The notes under the pieces are model-generated. The model saw only the letters and a list, made by a program, of their open reading frames with translations, searched no databases and was not told the origin of the DNA. A program made the position numbers and the translations under genes. Positions 53,368-61,744 of a stretch of 64,000 nt of DNA are shown here, in pieces. Positions within the stretch are counted from its first letter, which is position 1, and each line of letters starts with the position of its first letter. The DNA is from DATMXS01 sp050260275 (lineage in GTDB: Bacteria; Acidobacteriota; Terriglobia; Bryobacterales; Bryobacteraceae): positions 1-64,000 of the forward strand of contig JBLNBX010000206.1 of the NCBI GenBank assembly GCA_050260275.1, given 5' to 3'.

Positions 53368-53846
53368 GGCGAGTCTGCGGGAACGGCGAGCAGCGTCCAA
53401 CGTTCGTGCCAGCGCTTTTCAAAGTCGCGGCGCGACATGCGCAGGAGCTTTCGCCTGGCGGGGTCGTTTACGAACGCATAGCCCTCCGCGACCCCCGCGA
53501 CCACAACGTAGTGCAGGGCACGCCCATCGCGCAAGGCTACGATCAGCGGCCGGCCTTTCGCGATATGGCCGGCCAGGCTGTTCCAATCGCCCTCAAACGT
53601 GAACGCGCGGAAGCCCTGGCGCTTGAGGTACTGCTGCATGTCCGACGCGCGTATGCCGCGCTCTTCCGGGGAGTACAACTCGCGAAGGATCGCGCCCGCA
53701 TCCGCCGGCCTGCCCCAGTACCCCAGCACCATCGCGATCGATGCAGCGCCGCAGCCCTCGCGGGACTGGCGGACAAACGGAACGTCCAGCCACGGCCCGG
53801 AAGGAGCCGCCACGAGCAGCGCTACGATCGCCAGTGCGTCACGCAA
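53364..53846 (-). CDS. C39-like (PA2778-type) papain-fold cysteine protease
   Basis: The 160-residue protein has a signal peptide (about 1-16) and a C39/papain-like domain: DVPFVRQSREGCGAASIAMVL with oxyanion-hole Gln27 and catalytic Cys32, HYVVVAGV with His112, and the VNDPA motif with Asp128. All catalytic residues are present. The family lies next to PA2779-like proteins in many Proteobacteria, which matches this context. Here the TPR part usually fused to PA2778 seems to be in the separate downstream gene. It starts eight bases inside the PA2779-like gene end. Confidence 0.83.
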   Translation of the reverse strand: MRDALAIVALLVAAPSGPWLDVPFVRQSREGCGAASIAMVLGYWGRPADAGAILRELYSPEERGIRASDMQQYLKRQGFRAFTFEGDWNSLAGHIAKGRPLIVALRDGRALHYVVVAGVAEGYAFVNDPARRKLLRMSRRDFEKRWHERWTLLAVPADSP

Positions 53847-54213
53847 GGATGGCTACGACTACGATAAGGATCGTGCCCAGAATGATGTAGGTGACCTGCG
53901 AGTTGGTCAGGCGCCCGGCCGCGAAGTCGTTCTGGATCTTCTCGGATTTCGCGGCTAGAGAGGCCAGTTCCTCATCGCTGAGCGACGCGATCGCCGTGTC
54001 GATCTTGCCAGCGTTGAGGCGGGCCTTGCTCAGGGCCTCCTGCGCAGTGCCGGACTTCAGGAAGCTCCGGACCTTTTCGGCGTTGCGCTGGCGGGCAGCG
54101 CCGGCCGCCTGGACATCGCTCCTCAGCTCGCCCGGCGAGACGACATGCTGCTGTGCGGCCAGCAGCGCCGGGAGAACGAATGCGGATACAAGTACAGCCA
54201 GGAATTTACGCAC
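53839..54213 (-). CDS. PA2779-family (DUF6627-like) small exported membrane protein
   Basis: The 124-residue protein has a signal peptide (ending near LLAAQ), a helical core with ARQRNAEKVRSFLKSG and IASLSDEELASLAAKSEKIQNDFAAG, and a C-terminal hydrophobic helix (VTYIILGTILIVVVAILA). This layout and the SLSDEELASLAAKSE segment are those of PA2779-like proteins, which occur with a C39-like protease. It is the first gene of the operon and has a GGAGGTCC ribosome-binding site upstream of the ATG. Confidence 0.75.
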   Translation of the reverse strand: MRKFLAVLVSAFVLPALLAAQQHVVSPGELRSDVQAAGAARQRNAEKVRSFLKSGTAQEALSKARLNAGKIDTAIASLSDEELASLAAKSEKIQNDFAAGRLTNSQVTYIILGTILIVVVAILA

Positions 54214-54377
54214 GGGACCTCCTCCTGTTCACCACCACTATAACGAGGAACCTCCGGCCGCGAATCCGCTCAATGGCGGGCTCGACCGAGGTTAGGCGCG
54301 GGCCGACCCCGGTTATGCGCGGGCCTGAGGCCGGACATCTCTGAGGCCATGCTACACTGGATAACGCCTGCTGGCGT

Positions 54378-54454
54378 GGTGGGTGTAGCTCAGGTGGTAG
54401 AGCGTCGGATTGTGGTTCCGAATGTCGTGGGTTCGAATCCCATCACCCACCCCA
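54378..54454 (+). tRNA. tRNA-His (anticodon GTG)
   Basis: The cloverleaf is complete: a 7-bp acceptor stem (GTGGGTG with CACCCAC), a D-arm, a 5-bp anticodon stem with loop TTGTGGT (anticodon at 54412-54414), and a T-arm GTGGG-TTCGAAT-CCCAT. The extra G at 54378 faces C at 54451, giving the G-1:C73 pair specific to tRNA-His. CCA is encoded (54452-54454). TACACT at 54353-54358 is a candidate -10 box. Confidence 0.97.
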
Positions 54455-54789
54455 CTCACAGCCCGTCCGTTCCGGCCACCAGAACCGAGACTTCGGGGCT
54501 CTACGCCGACGATGGGGGACAGACCCCCGCGCCATCTCCTGGCTCCACGGCTCCGCCGGGCCTCTGACCCCGCCTCAGCGAAGCACAGGCCCTACGCAAA
54601 CATCGTGTGCCCCACGCCAATAATGGTGGGCGGACACCCAATCTGAGGCTTCACACCACCGCTCAGTTTCAGAGCCATCTCACCTCGATGCGCCCAATGG
54701 TTTCCGAAGTTGCGGAGGACGCGGGCGGGGGCTCAGTATTCCAGCTACGCTAGCCCGAGGCGAACTCGAAACGCGCCGCGCGTTCCGCG
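54455..54789. other. 335-base intergenic region after tRNA-His
   Basis: No supported gene, no clear repeat of the tRNA end and no integrase. Several short open frames lack family resemblance. Confidence 0.5.
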
Positions 54790-55419
54790 CTACAACACGG
54801 CCTCAATAGAGCTCGCGCCACGTATGCCGATGGCCATGATCTGGATAGCTAGCGCCACCTGCAGGAAAAGCAGGACGCCGCCCACGATTCGAAAGATCAG
54901 GAGCACCCCCGGGATCGCGACGATGGCGTCATTGAAGAGCATCACCAGGTAATCAAGCACCAAGATGCTCGCGAGGCTTACCACTATTGCCAGCCACATG
55001 CCGGGATAGCCACCGGCGAGCATGATGAAGATCAGGATGGCCGCGATGCCCGCGGGTGGCACGATGGTGGGCATTGCGAGCGGCGAAACGGCGAGTTGGA
55101 GGGCGGAAGGCCGGACCGCGGGCATTTCCGGCGGCCGCGGGTGCGCAAACATCACGTGCAGCGCGGCGATGAGGAGCACGAGGCCCCCGGCGATCCTGAG
55201 CGCACTAAGCGAGATGTGGTACTTCAGGACGAAGGTCTGGCCGGCCAGAGCGACGAACGCGGCGATCCCCAGGGCGAACGCCGCGCCCCACCCCGCCAGT
55301 GCCCGCTTGTACCGCGCATCCGCGCCTTGAGTAAGCTGCGCAAACGCCGGGATGATCTTCACCGGGCCCAGCAGGATAAAGAAGGCAGTGAAAACCAGCG
55401 AGAAATTCTGCATGCCCAT
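54790..55419 (-). CDS. MarC-family integral membrane protein
   Basis: The 209-residue protein has six hydrophobic segments and the MarC pattern: FTAFFILLGPVKIIPAFAQLTQG near the start (MarC proteins have a Pro-containing first helix with a following loop), ISLSALRIAGGLVLLIAALHVMF in the middle, SPLAMPTIVPPAGIAAILIF, and the C-terminal IFRIVGGVLLFLQVALAIQIMAIGI. The role of the family is uncertain; some members have been linked to export of small molecules. It has a GAGGAG upstream of the ATG and is transcribed alone. Confidence 0.83.
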   Translation of the reverse strand: MGMQNFSLVFTAFFILLGPVKIIPAFAQLTQGADARYKRALAGWGAAFALGIAAFVALAGQTFVLKYHISLSALRIAGGLVLLIAALHVMFAHPRPPEMPAVRPSALQLAVSPLAMPTIVPPAGIAAILIFIMLAGGYPGMWLAIVVSLASILVLDYLVMLFNDAIVAIPGVLLIFRIVGGVLLFLQVALAIQIMAIGIRGASSIEAVL

Positions 55420-55722
55420 CCGCCACGCGGCTCCTCACGACTCGCGTGCGGACCTACCCCGGCCGGCAACGCACGCTGCAGTCATACCGCCACCAGCGGA
55501 CGCAGCTCGAACCTGAGCCCGGTGAACCTACCATCAATTGTAATTCGGAGCGCAGCGGCAAGAGAGTAACTTACTGGTGAGCCACTCCGCTTAGGATAGC
55601 GCGCTATAGATTCCGGTGATCCGGCTTACCCGGTATTCTAAGTTAAGTAGGATTGGGTTCAACAGAAAACGGAACGCCCGGGAGGCGCAACCGGAGCATT
55701 CCCGGCCGGAGGGGATATCGAG
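55420..55722. other. 303-base intergenic region between divergent genes
   Basis: Less GC-rich in 55580-55660. No supported gene. GAGGGG before the ATG at 55723 is the downstream gene's ribosome-binding site. Confidence 0.45.
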
Positions 55723-56394
55723 ATGCCGGAAAACAACCTGCCCCCGGGCCCTCCAGTTGTTGTCCCGGCCCACCGGACGATCGATTGGAACTGGTGGACC
55801 GATTTTGTCTCCGCAGCCCTGCTCGGATTGGCTGCCGTCGCGGCCGGTTGGGCAGCATATCAATCGTCGCTATGGAACAGCGACAGCATCTTTTCTCTCA
55901 ATGACGCGAATGAAATCTCCCGGAACGCTGCGGCACTCGAATCGAAGTCCCTTCAGCAGGAGTCTGTGGATGTAGGAGTGTTTCTTCAATACATCCATGG
56001 GCTCATCAGCAGGGATAAAAAGCTCGCCGCTTTCATTTATCAAAGGGTAAGGCCCGAAATGAAGCCCGCGCTCGAAGCGTGGCTCTCGACCAGGCCGCTA
56101 ACGAACCCAAACGCTCCGCCAACACCGTTTGCGATGGAGCAGTACCGGTTAAGCGCCAGAGCTGAAGCCGAGCGCCTCTCGCAGGTTTACGCGGCGTATC
56201 TGCGTAAGGCGCGTGCTGCCGATCTACTTTCCGATCGATACGTGCTGATGACCATTCCGTTTGCGATAGTTTCCCTGCTCAGTGGACTTTCCACCAGATT
56301 CGCCTCAGCCGGCGTGCGGCTCGGCCTGGTGGCTCTTGCGCTCGCGGTATTCCTCTTCGGAGCGATCCAACTGGGAATTATGCCGCGAGCCTAG
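55723..56394 (+). CDS. Integral membrane protein of unknown function (DUF4337-like)
   Basis: The 223-residue protein has a Pro-rich N-terminus, a first membrane segment at about 30-50 (AALLGLAAVAAGWAAYQSSLW), a hydrophilic helical region, and two C-terminal membrane segments (about 175-220). The AAYQSSLWNSD segment and overall arrangement resemble DUF4337-type proteins, but I do not recognise a function. GAGGGG lies upstream of the ATG. It is monocistronic and divergent from marC. Confidence 0.62.
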   Translation: MPENNLPPGPPVVVPAHRTIDWNWWTDFVSAALLGLAAVAAGWAAYQSSLWNSDSIFSLNDANEISRNAAALESKSLQQESVDVGVFLQYIHGLISRDKKLAAFIYQRVRPEMKPALEAWLSTRPLTNPNAPPTPFAMEQYRLSARAEAERLSQVYAAYLRKARAADLLSDRYVLMTIPFAIVSLLSGLSTRFASAGVRLGLVALALAVFLFGAIQLGIMPRA

Positions 56395-56734
56395 GACCCG
56401 GCTAGAAAAGGGTGCGCCTGAGGTACGTCCCGTCCCTCTGCAGCCTTACTTCCAACCAAAATGCGTTTCGGCGACGGCCTCAGCACCACTCGATCTGCTG
56501 CCTGGAGGCTGCGGCAAGCGCCTCGGCAACCAATGCACACTGCTCCCGCAGCTTCGGAATCCGCAGGAGGCTGAATGCTGCACAGCCGAGCACAACCACG
56601 AGTCCCCTCGGCCGTTTCTGGAGGCGCGATGCCACCCAATCGGATCTCTGCACGAGCGTCCGGCGCAGAGTCCACGTTTCGGGGTGTTTTTGTGTTGTGT
56701 TTTCCTACGGATGGGTTGGGAAACGTTGATGCAA
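56395..56734. other. 340-base intergenic region upstream of the tRNA-Cys 3' end
   Basis: No supported gene. The only long open frame runs through the tRNA on the minus strand and is rejected. Confidence 0.45.
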
Positions 56735-56809
56735 TGGAGGCGCGGGGCGGAATCGAACCGCCGTATAGGAGTTTTGCAGACTCCGGCCTTACCACTTGGC
56801 TACCGCGCC
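56735..56809 (-). tRNA. tRNA-Cys (anticodon GCA)
   Basis: On the minus strand the acceptor stem GGCGCGG pairs with CCGCGCC, the anticodon stem GGAGT pairs with ACTCC around loop CTGCAAA (anticodon GCA at 56775-56777), and the T-arm is GGCGG-TTCGATT-CCGCC. U73 and an encoded CCA (56735-56737) follow. A consensus TATAAT (56825-56830) lies 15 bases upstream and overlaps the stop codon of the glycosyltransferase. Confidence 0.97.
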
Positions 56810-56825
56810 CTGGCGGACAAAGGTA

Positions 56826-57935
56826 TTATACAGCGCGGCCAGAGCATTCGCATAGTACTTCCGCGTACCTGCGCGCGACGACGTCCAGGCGATGGCGCGA
56901 CGCGATGTGCTCCGCCGCACGGCGGCCGATCTCGGCGCGGGTGGAGGGCGAGGACGCGAGCAGGCTCATATACGCCGCCAGGTCCCGTTCCTCGCCAGGC
57001 CCGGCCTCCACCTTCAGGCAGGCGTTGTCCGGAAAGCCCGAGACCTCCTCGCCTGCGGTGACGATCACCGGCTTGGCGATGCCCATCATGTGAATGGAGA
57101 TGCCGGACGTCTCGCCAGCCGACGGGTAGCGCAGGTTGACGCAGGCGTCGGTGGCGGCCGCCATCAGGTGGAACTCGCCCAGGGCAGCGTAGGGCCGCCG
57201 CAGGATCCCAGGCCGGCGCAACGAGGGCTCGAGCGCACGTTCGAGGTCCGGCGAGGCGAACCGGCCCGCGACGAGCAGGGCGGCGTCGATGCCGGCGGCC
57301 CGCACGCGTTCGAACGCGCCCAGGGCGGAGTGCAGCCGCTTAGACTCGCGCAGGTGGCCGAAGATGCCGAACAGGCATGCCGTAGGCGCGATGCCGTGCC
57401 GCTCGCGCCAGCGCAGGGCCGCGGCGGGGGGCAGCGGTGGAGGCGGCGCGAACAGGTGGGGAATCTCGCGAACGGCAGCGCCGGGGGCGTGCTCGCGGAC
57501 CATACGGGCCGCGGCCGGGTTGTGCACGATGACGGCGCGCGAGCACTCGCAGATGCGGCGCAGCATTGGGTACCTGAAGTAGAGCGGGTCCGCCGCCGAG
57601 CGCGACCGCGCGTCCCAGAGCTCGCCCGCCAGGCCGCGGTGCCACTCGCCGTAGTTGTAGACGAACTCGTCGATGTACTCGGCGCGGCCGAGCGTTCCGA
57701 GGAAGAAGTGGTTGAGCACGGCGTCGTGCAGCACGACCACGCCCGGCGTTTCAAATGCGGCGCGGTAGATGAATCGGTGCAACTCGTTGTTTCCGAGGTG
57801 GTAAAGGGCCACGTCGGCTCCGGCGGCGTTCATTCGGACTTCGCAGTGCGCGCGCAACGCGGGGATGAGCGCGGCGGAGTAGGCCGCAACTCCGGTCGCG
57901 GCCGGAGGCAGGGGCGAAAAGTACCCGACGGTCAA
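56826..57935 (-). CDS. Glycosyltransferase, GT-B fold (family 4-like)
   Basis: The 369-residue protein has the GT-B layout: an N-terminal domain starting VGYFSPLPPAATGVAAYSAALIPAL, a middle GIFGHLRESKRLHSALGAFERVRAAG (start of the C-domain), and the C-terminal donor-site region CVNLRYPSAGETSGISIHMMGIAKPVIVTAGEEVSGFPD with the E-x7-E-like acidic pair. Sugar and acceptor are unknown. The TTG start at 57935 overlaps the yggS stop as TTGA and has GGAGG five bases upstream. The upstream frame to 58112 lies inside yggS and is not coding here. Confidence 0.87.
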   Translation of the reverse strand: MTVGYFSPLPPAATGVAAYSAALIPALRAHCEVRMNAAGADVALYHLGNNELHRFIYRAAFETPGVVVLHDAVLNHFFLGTLGRAEYIDEFVYNYGEWHRGLAGELWDARSRSAADPLYFRYPMLRRICECSRAVIVHNPAAARMVREHAPGAAVREIPHLFAPPPPLPPAAALRWRERHGIAPTACLFGIFGHLRESKRLHSALGAFERVRAAGIDAALLVAGRFASPDLERALEPSLRRPGILRRPYAALGEFHLMAAATDACVNLRYPSAGETSGISIHMMGIAKPVIVTAGEEVSGFPDNACLKVEAGPGEERDLAAYMSLLASSPSTRAEIGRRAAEHIASRHRLDVVARRYAEVLCECSGRAV

Positions 57936-58627
57936 TCGCGCCTCCGCTCGCCGAACAGCGCCGTGCCGACGCGGATGTGCGTCGCACCCTCCTCGATAGC
58001 AACCTCGAAATCGTGCGACATACCCATGGACAGGCCGGAGATGCCGGCTTCGCGGGCGAGTTCCGCGAGGCGGCGGAAATAGGGGCGTGACAGCTCGGGA
58101 TCTTCGGCCCACGGAGGCATAGTCATCAGACCCGTGAGCTTCAGGTTCGGGAGCGAGCGCACGGCAGCGGCGAGCGCAGGAAGCTCCTCGGGAGCCGCGC
58201 CCGATTTGGTCTGCTCCGGGGACAGCTTCACCTCTATCATCACCTCGAGCGGACGCGCGGCGGCTTCGGGCCTAGCCTCAAGACCGCTCGCGACGGCCTC
58301 GCTCAGGCGGCGGGCGAGCTTCGGGGAGTCGACGGTCTGGACCACGTCGAACAGGTCGGCGGCGCGGCGGGCCTTGTTCGATTGAAGATGCCCGATGAGG
58401 TGGAAGCGCGCGCCGGGCAGGCCGGCAACTTCCGGCTGTTTCTTCTCGAACTCCTGAACGTAGTTCTCGCCGAAATCGCGCAACCCGGCCTCATACGCTT
58501 CGCGGATGGCCGACGCGGGAAACATTTTGGTGACCGCGATGAGCGTTATATCTTCCCGGAGGCGCCCAGCGCGCATGGCCGCCCGGCGGATCCGTTCCTC
58601 AACCTGTTCGATGCGCTCGCGAAGCAT
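57932..58627 (-). CDS. YggS-family pyridoxal-phosphate homeostasis protein
   Basis: Binds pyridoxal 5'-phosphate and helps keep free vitamin B6 and amino acid pools in balance. The 231-residue protein has the YggS/PROSC motifs ITLIAVTKMFPASAIREAYEAGLRDFGENYVQE (Lys of VTK forms the Schiff base), HLIGHLQSNKARRA, VDSPKLARRLSEA, LKLTGLMTMPPW and LSMGMSHDFEVAIEEGATHIRVGTALFG. The ATG at 58627 is preferred to a TTG 21 bases earlier. It is coupled to the glycosyltransferase by a TTGA overlap, an odd pairing. It is divergent from the nuclease-like gene. Confidence 0.93.
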   Translation of the reverse strand: MLRERIEQVEERIRRAAMRAGRLREDITLIAVTKMFPASAIREAYEAGLRDFGENYVQEFEKKQPEVAGLPGARFHLIGHLQSNKARRAADLFDVVQTVDSPKLARRLSEAVASGLEARPEAAARPLEVMIEVKLSPEQTKSGAAPEELPALAAAVRSLPNLKLTGLMTMPPWAEDPELSRPYFRRLAELAREAGISGLSMGMSHDFEVAIEEGATHIRVGTALFGERRRD

Positions 58628-58660
58628 TGGAGAAAGTCCAGCGTGCAACGCACCAATTGT

Positions 58661-60142
58661 ATGATGGCGGCCAATGCTGCGGAAACGATCGAGAGATTTC
58701 TGAAGAACAGCGCGGAGCCGGCGCTGCTTGAGCCGGGCGAGGAGCCGTTTGCGCTGCGCGAGGGCTCCTACGCCGTCGAGACGCGCGGCGGACGGCTGCT
58801 GATCCAGGTGTGGGACGACAAGCGCAACCTGGTGCGGCGCATAGCGGGCGTGCGCGGAGAGCGGCCGGGGCAGATCGAGCTAACCATCGTACGTTTCGGC
58901 GGCGCGGAGGGGAGCATATCGCTGATCGATCGCGCGCGCGCCGGGCGCGAGATCGAACGGCGCGGATCGCGTCTGGTGTTTCGCGAGCAGTTCCGGCGTT
59001 ATCTCTCGCGGCAGTACCCGGGATGGGACATCGCAGAGCTGAGCACGGAGCCCAATCTCGAAGAGAGCCTGTCGCCGGCCTACCCAAGGGCCTTCCTGAA
59101 GCGCGGGGCGTGCGGCTGGGCGGCGATAGGCGCGCCGCCCGGAGCTGCACCGGGCGCGCTGACGTTCGGGCTGGTATGGCTCGACTATCTGAGAAAGCGT
59201 GAGCGGCGGACGGCCGTCGAGGGGCTCGCGATCTTCCTGGCCGAGGATGAGGCGCGCGCTACGTGCCTCCGGCTGGCGTGGCTGAACAAGAACATGGCGC
59301 GCTACGCCGTGTTCATTTATTCCGAGCAGGGATACGAGCAGCGTGTGGATCCCACTGATTTCGGGAACCTCGACACGCGCCTGGAGGCGTGCGCGACGCG
59401 AGCCCGCGTCACGGATGCGGCCGTCGAGTCCCTGATCGAGCGCCTGTGCGAGCTGCCGTACGTTGAGCGGCGGCTGAGGCCGGACGGCCAGGTGAGTTTG
59501 AGGGTGCGCGGGCTCGAGTTCGCGAGGACCACGCGCGCGGGGCTGACGTTCGGGCTGCGGCAGCGCGCGAGACTGACGGAGCGGAACCTCGGCGAGGCGC
59601 TGGACCTCGCTCGCGAGCTAGCGCGCATGCGCTCGGCAAAGGCTGTCGACCGCAGCAATCCGTTGTACAGGCTTCGTCCGGAAGGATGGCTGGAATCGGA
59701 GATACGCCGCGACTTGCAGCGCATCGATGCGACGCTCCTGCCCGAACCGGTATACGGCCAGGTGCCGGCGATGACTGGCGGCGAGCGCGGCGTGCTGGAC
59801 CTGCTCGCGGCGGATTGCACCGGGCGGCTCGCGGTCATCGAGATCAAGGCCTCCGAGGACATCCAGCTTCCGCTGCAGGCGCTGGACTACTGGATGCGTG
59901 TGAAAATGCACGCCGAACGCGGCGAGTTCGCGGCGTGCGGCTACTTCCCCGGAATAGAACTACGGCGCGACCCGCCCCGGCTGCTGCTCGTGGCTCCGTC
60001 GCTTGCGTTTCACCCGAAAACGGAGACGGTTCTGCGGTTCCTGGCGCCGTCGATCGAGGTTGAACGGATCGGCCTGGGAGTAGAATGGCGGCAGGGGCCG
60101 AGTGTGGTTTTTCGCCTTAGAGGGGCGGAACGGCCGGCCTGA
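58661..60142 (+). CDS. Large protein with C-terminal PD-(D/E)XK nuclease-like domain
   Basis: The 493-residue protein has no signal peptide. Its N-terminal two thirds are of unknown fold, rich in Arg/Glu. The C-terminal part (about residues 365-460) has the restriction-endonuclease-like pattern GVLDLLAADCTGRLAVIEIKASED, where the Asp and the E-x-K motif are the usual catalytic residues, preceded by a helix ESEIRRDLQRID. The motif is clear enough to propose a nuclease fold but not a substrate. Two adjacent ATG codons start it (58661 and 58664). The DUF697-like gene follows by six bases, so the two are probably an operon. Confidence 0.66.
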   Translation: MMAANAAETIERFLKNSAEPALLEPGEEPFALREGSYAVETRGGRLLIQVWDDKRNLVRRIAGVRGERPGQIELTIVRFGGAEGSISLIDRARAGREIERRGSRLVFREQFRRYLSRQYPGWDIAELSTEPNLEESLSPAYPRAFLKRGACGWAAIGAPPGAAPGALTFGLVWLDYLRKRERRTAVEGLAIFLAEDEARATCLRLAWLNKNMARYAVFIYSEQGYEQRVDPTDFGNLDTRLEACATRARVTDAAVESLIERLCELPYVERRLRPDGQVSLRVRGLEFARTTRAGLTFGLRQRARLTERNLGEALDLARELARMRSAKAVDRSNPLYRLRPEGWLESEIRRDLQRIDATLLPEPVYGQVPAMTGGERGVLDLLAADCTGRLAVIEIKASEDIQLPLQALDYWMRVKMHAERGEFAACGYFPGIELRRDPPRLLLVAPSLAFHPKTETVLRFLAPSIEVERIGLGVEWRQGPSVVFRLRGAERPA

Positions 60143-60148
60143 GATACT

Positions 60149-61033
60149 ATGGCGAACGAGCTTTACAGCCAGATACGGACCGCTTTCCGGCATCTGAACC
60201 CACACGAGTTGCGTGAGATGGCGGAGCGGCCGCTGAATATCGGCATCGTCGCAGCGAGCGGCGAGAACTACGAGCGGATAGTCGACGAGCTGCTGGGACC
60301 GCCGACGTCGCGCGCGCGCCGACGCGAGGTTGAAGGCGTGCTGCACCGCGCCGCAGGAAGGGAGCCGAACGGATACGACCTGCTTCTGTGCGACGAAGAA
60401 CTTCTGTGCCCCCCGAAGGCGTTCCGGTTTCGCCTGTCCGAACCCCGCGTGACTGTGGAAGAGATACTCGACCGCCGCAGCGATCTCGCTCTGCCACTGG
60501 CGCGTTCGTTCGCTCCGTTCCGCAGGCCGGTGGCCGCCAGAATAGTGAAGACTATCGCGAAAGAGAACGCCGCCTTTGCGGCGGTGAGCGCGCTGCCGAA
60601 CGTCGTCCCGGGCTTCATCCAGCTTCCGTGGGCGATCGGCGAGTTCGCCTCCGACACAGCATTCCTCACGATGAACCAGGTGCGGATGGCGTTCCTGATA
60701 GCCGCAGCCAGCGATCGCGACATCGGCTACCGTGAGCAGCGGGCACAGATCGCGAGCATCGTGGGCGGCGCCTTCGGCTGGCGCGCGATCGCGCGCGAGC
60801 TGGTGGGGAAGATCCCGCTCGGCGGCGGAATCATCCCAAAGGCGGCTATCGCCTACGCGGGGACATATACGGTGGGCGTCGCGCTGGAGCGCTTCTACCG
60901 CATCGGCTATGGCATGACGCGAGCTGAGCGGCGCGAGACGTACGAGAAGGCCTTCGAGCGCGGCAAACAGATCGTCGCGGATATCATCGAGGCGTCGCGC
61001 GGCGAGCCGCAGCCCGAACAGCGCAGGCTGTAG
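60149..61033 (+). CDS. DUF697-like membrane protein with vestigial P-loop-like N-terminus
   Basis: The 294-residue protein has a C-terminal DUF697-type region: FAAVSALPNVVPGFIQLPWAIGEFASDTAFLTMNQVRMAF, IGYREQRAQIASIVGGAFGWRAIARELVGKIPLGG, IPKAAIAYAGTYTVGVALERFYRIG. DUF697 proteins are often fused to or near small GTPases. Here the N-terminal region (LNIGIVAASGENYERIVDELLG, then YDLLLCDEELL) resembles a reduced GTPase-like domain with no P-loop Lys. I infer a structural relative that no longer hydrolyses GTP. It lies six bases after the nuclease-like gene. Confidence 0.68.
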   Translation: MANELYSQIRTAFRHLNPHELREMAERPLNIGIVAASGENYERIVDELLGPPTSRARRREVEGVLHRAAGREPNGYDLLLCDEELLCPPKAFRFRLSEPRVTVEEILDRRSDLALPLARSFAPFRRPVAARIVKTIAKENAAFAAVSALPNVVPGFIQLPWAIGEFASDTAFLTMNQVRMAFLIAAASDRDIGYREQRAQIASIVGGAFGWRAIARELVGKIPLGGGIIPKAAIAYAGTYTVGVALERFYRIGYGMTRAERRETYEKAFERGKQIVADIIEASRGEPQPEQRRL

Positions 61034-61060
61034 GCAATCGCGGCGCAGCGGAGCAGAAGC

Positions 61061-61720
61061 TCAGCGGAGCTTGAGCGCGGCCTGACGCTCCCCCGTGTCG
61101 TACAGCAGTTCGAGCGCCTTGATCTTCTTCAGCTTGCCCTTGTAGTAGAAGTACAGGAATCCGCTGACCGGGCCGCGGGTGGGACCCTCTGGGAGCGCAG
61201 CGTGCGTCACCATCTCCTCGGGGGGCATCTCGCCATCTTCGGCGCGATCCACAGAGACCGTTCCTGGCACGCGCGTCTCTCCGGGACGGCGGTCTCCTGG
61301 GAAGCGCTCCACGGGGCGGCGGCGCCTGAGTATCACGCCCCTGTCGCCCGAGCCGGCGGCAACCTCTAACCCGGGCTGCATGCTCCAGTCCGGATACTTG
61401 AGCACTGCGGCGGCGGACGCTGCCGGTTGCGGCAAAAGAATCTGTTTGCCGTTCACACGCAGCCTGAAGTGCCCGGCGGAGACCTCCAGCGTGCTTCCGG
61501 CGGCCGGGTACAGAGCAGCGTCTACGACTATGTGCTCCGGAATGACGATCATGCCCCTGCCCGTTCCGGCGCTCCGGGCCAGGTACTCGGCGCCGAGCGA
61601 TACGCCGCCTGCTTCGGCGTTCGCGGGGTAATCGGATGCGTTGCGGCGCGTCTCGGTACCGTGTTGAGCTGCGGCGCAGACGGCCAACATGAACACCGCG
61701 GTTGCGAGGCGCGTCAACAT
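61061..61720 (-). CDS. Exported protein of unknown function
   Basis: The 219-residue protein has a signal peptide (MLTRLATAVFMLAVCAAAQ) and a beta-rich domain (IVIPEHIVVDAALYPAAGSTLEVSAGHFRLRVNGKQI), then a charged part and the C-terminal GFLYFYYKGKLKKIKALELLYDTGE. I recognise no named family. It is divergent from dacB with 24 bases between the ATGs and a TATACT box six bases before its own ATG, so its mRNA is probably leaderless. Confidence 0.68.
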   Translation of the reverse strand: MLTRLATAVFMLAVCAAAQHGTETRRNASDYPANAEAGGVSLGAEYLARSAGTGRGMIVIPEHIVVDAALYPAAGSTLEVSAGHFRLRVNGKQILLPQPAASAAAVLKYPDWSMQPGLEVAAGSGDRGVILRRRRPVERFPGDRRPGETRVPGTVSVDRAEDGEMPPEEMVTHAALPEGPTRGPVSGFLYFYYKGKLKKIKALELLYDTGERQAALKLR

Positions 61721-61726
61721 GCCTGA

Positions 61727-61734
61727 AGTATAAT
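61727..61734. promoter_or_regulatory. Overlapping divergent -10 boxes for dacB and the exported-protein gene
   Basis: TATAAT (61729-61734, plus strand) lies ten bases before the dacB ATG, and TATACT (61727-61732, minus strand) six bases before the other ATG. The two hexamers overlap by four bases, so RNA polymerase could occupy only one promoter at a time. Confidence 0.5.
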
Positions 61735-61744
61735 CCGAGTTCTG

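Noticed and set aside
54349..54567. Plus-strand open frame across tRNA-His
   Set aside because: It covers the tRNA gene and has no protein signature.
54455..54789. Genomic-island scar next to tRNA-His
   Set aside because: No integrase, no duplicated tRNA end and no mobile gene; composition is like the surroundings.
56391..56795. Minus-strand open frame of 134 codons
   Set aside because: It runs through the tRNA-Cys gene and shows no protein family motif.
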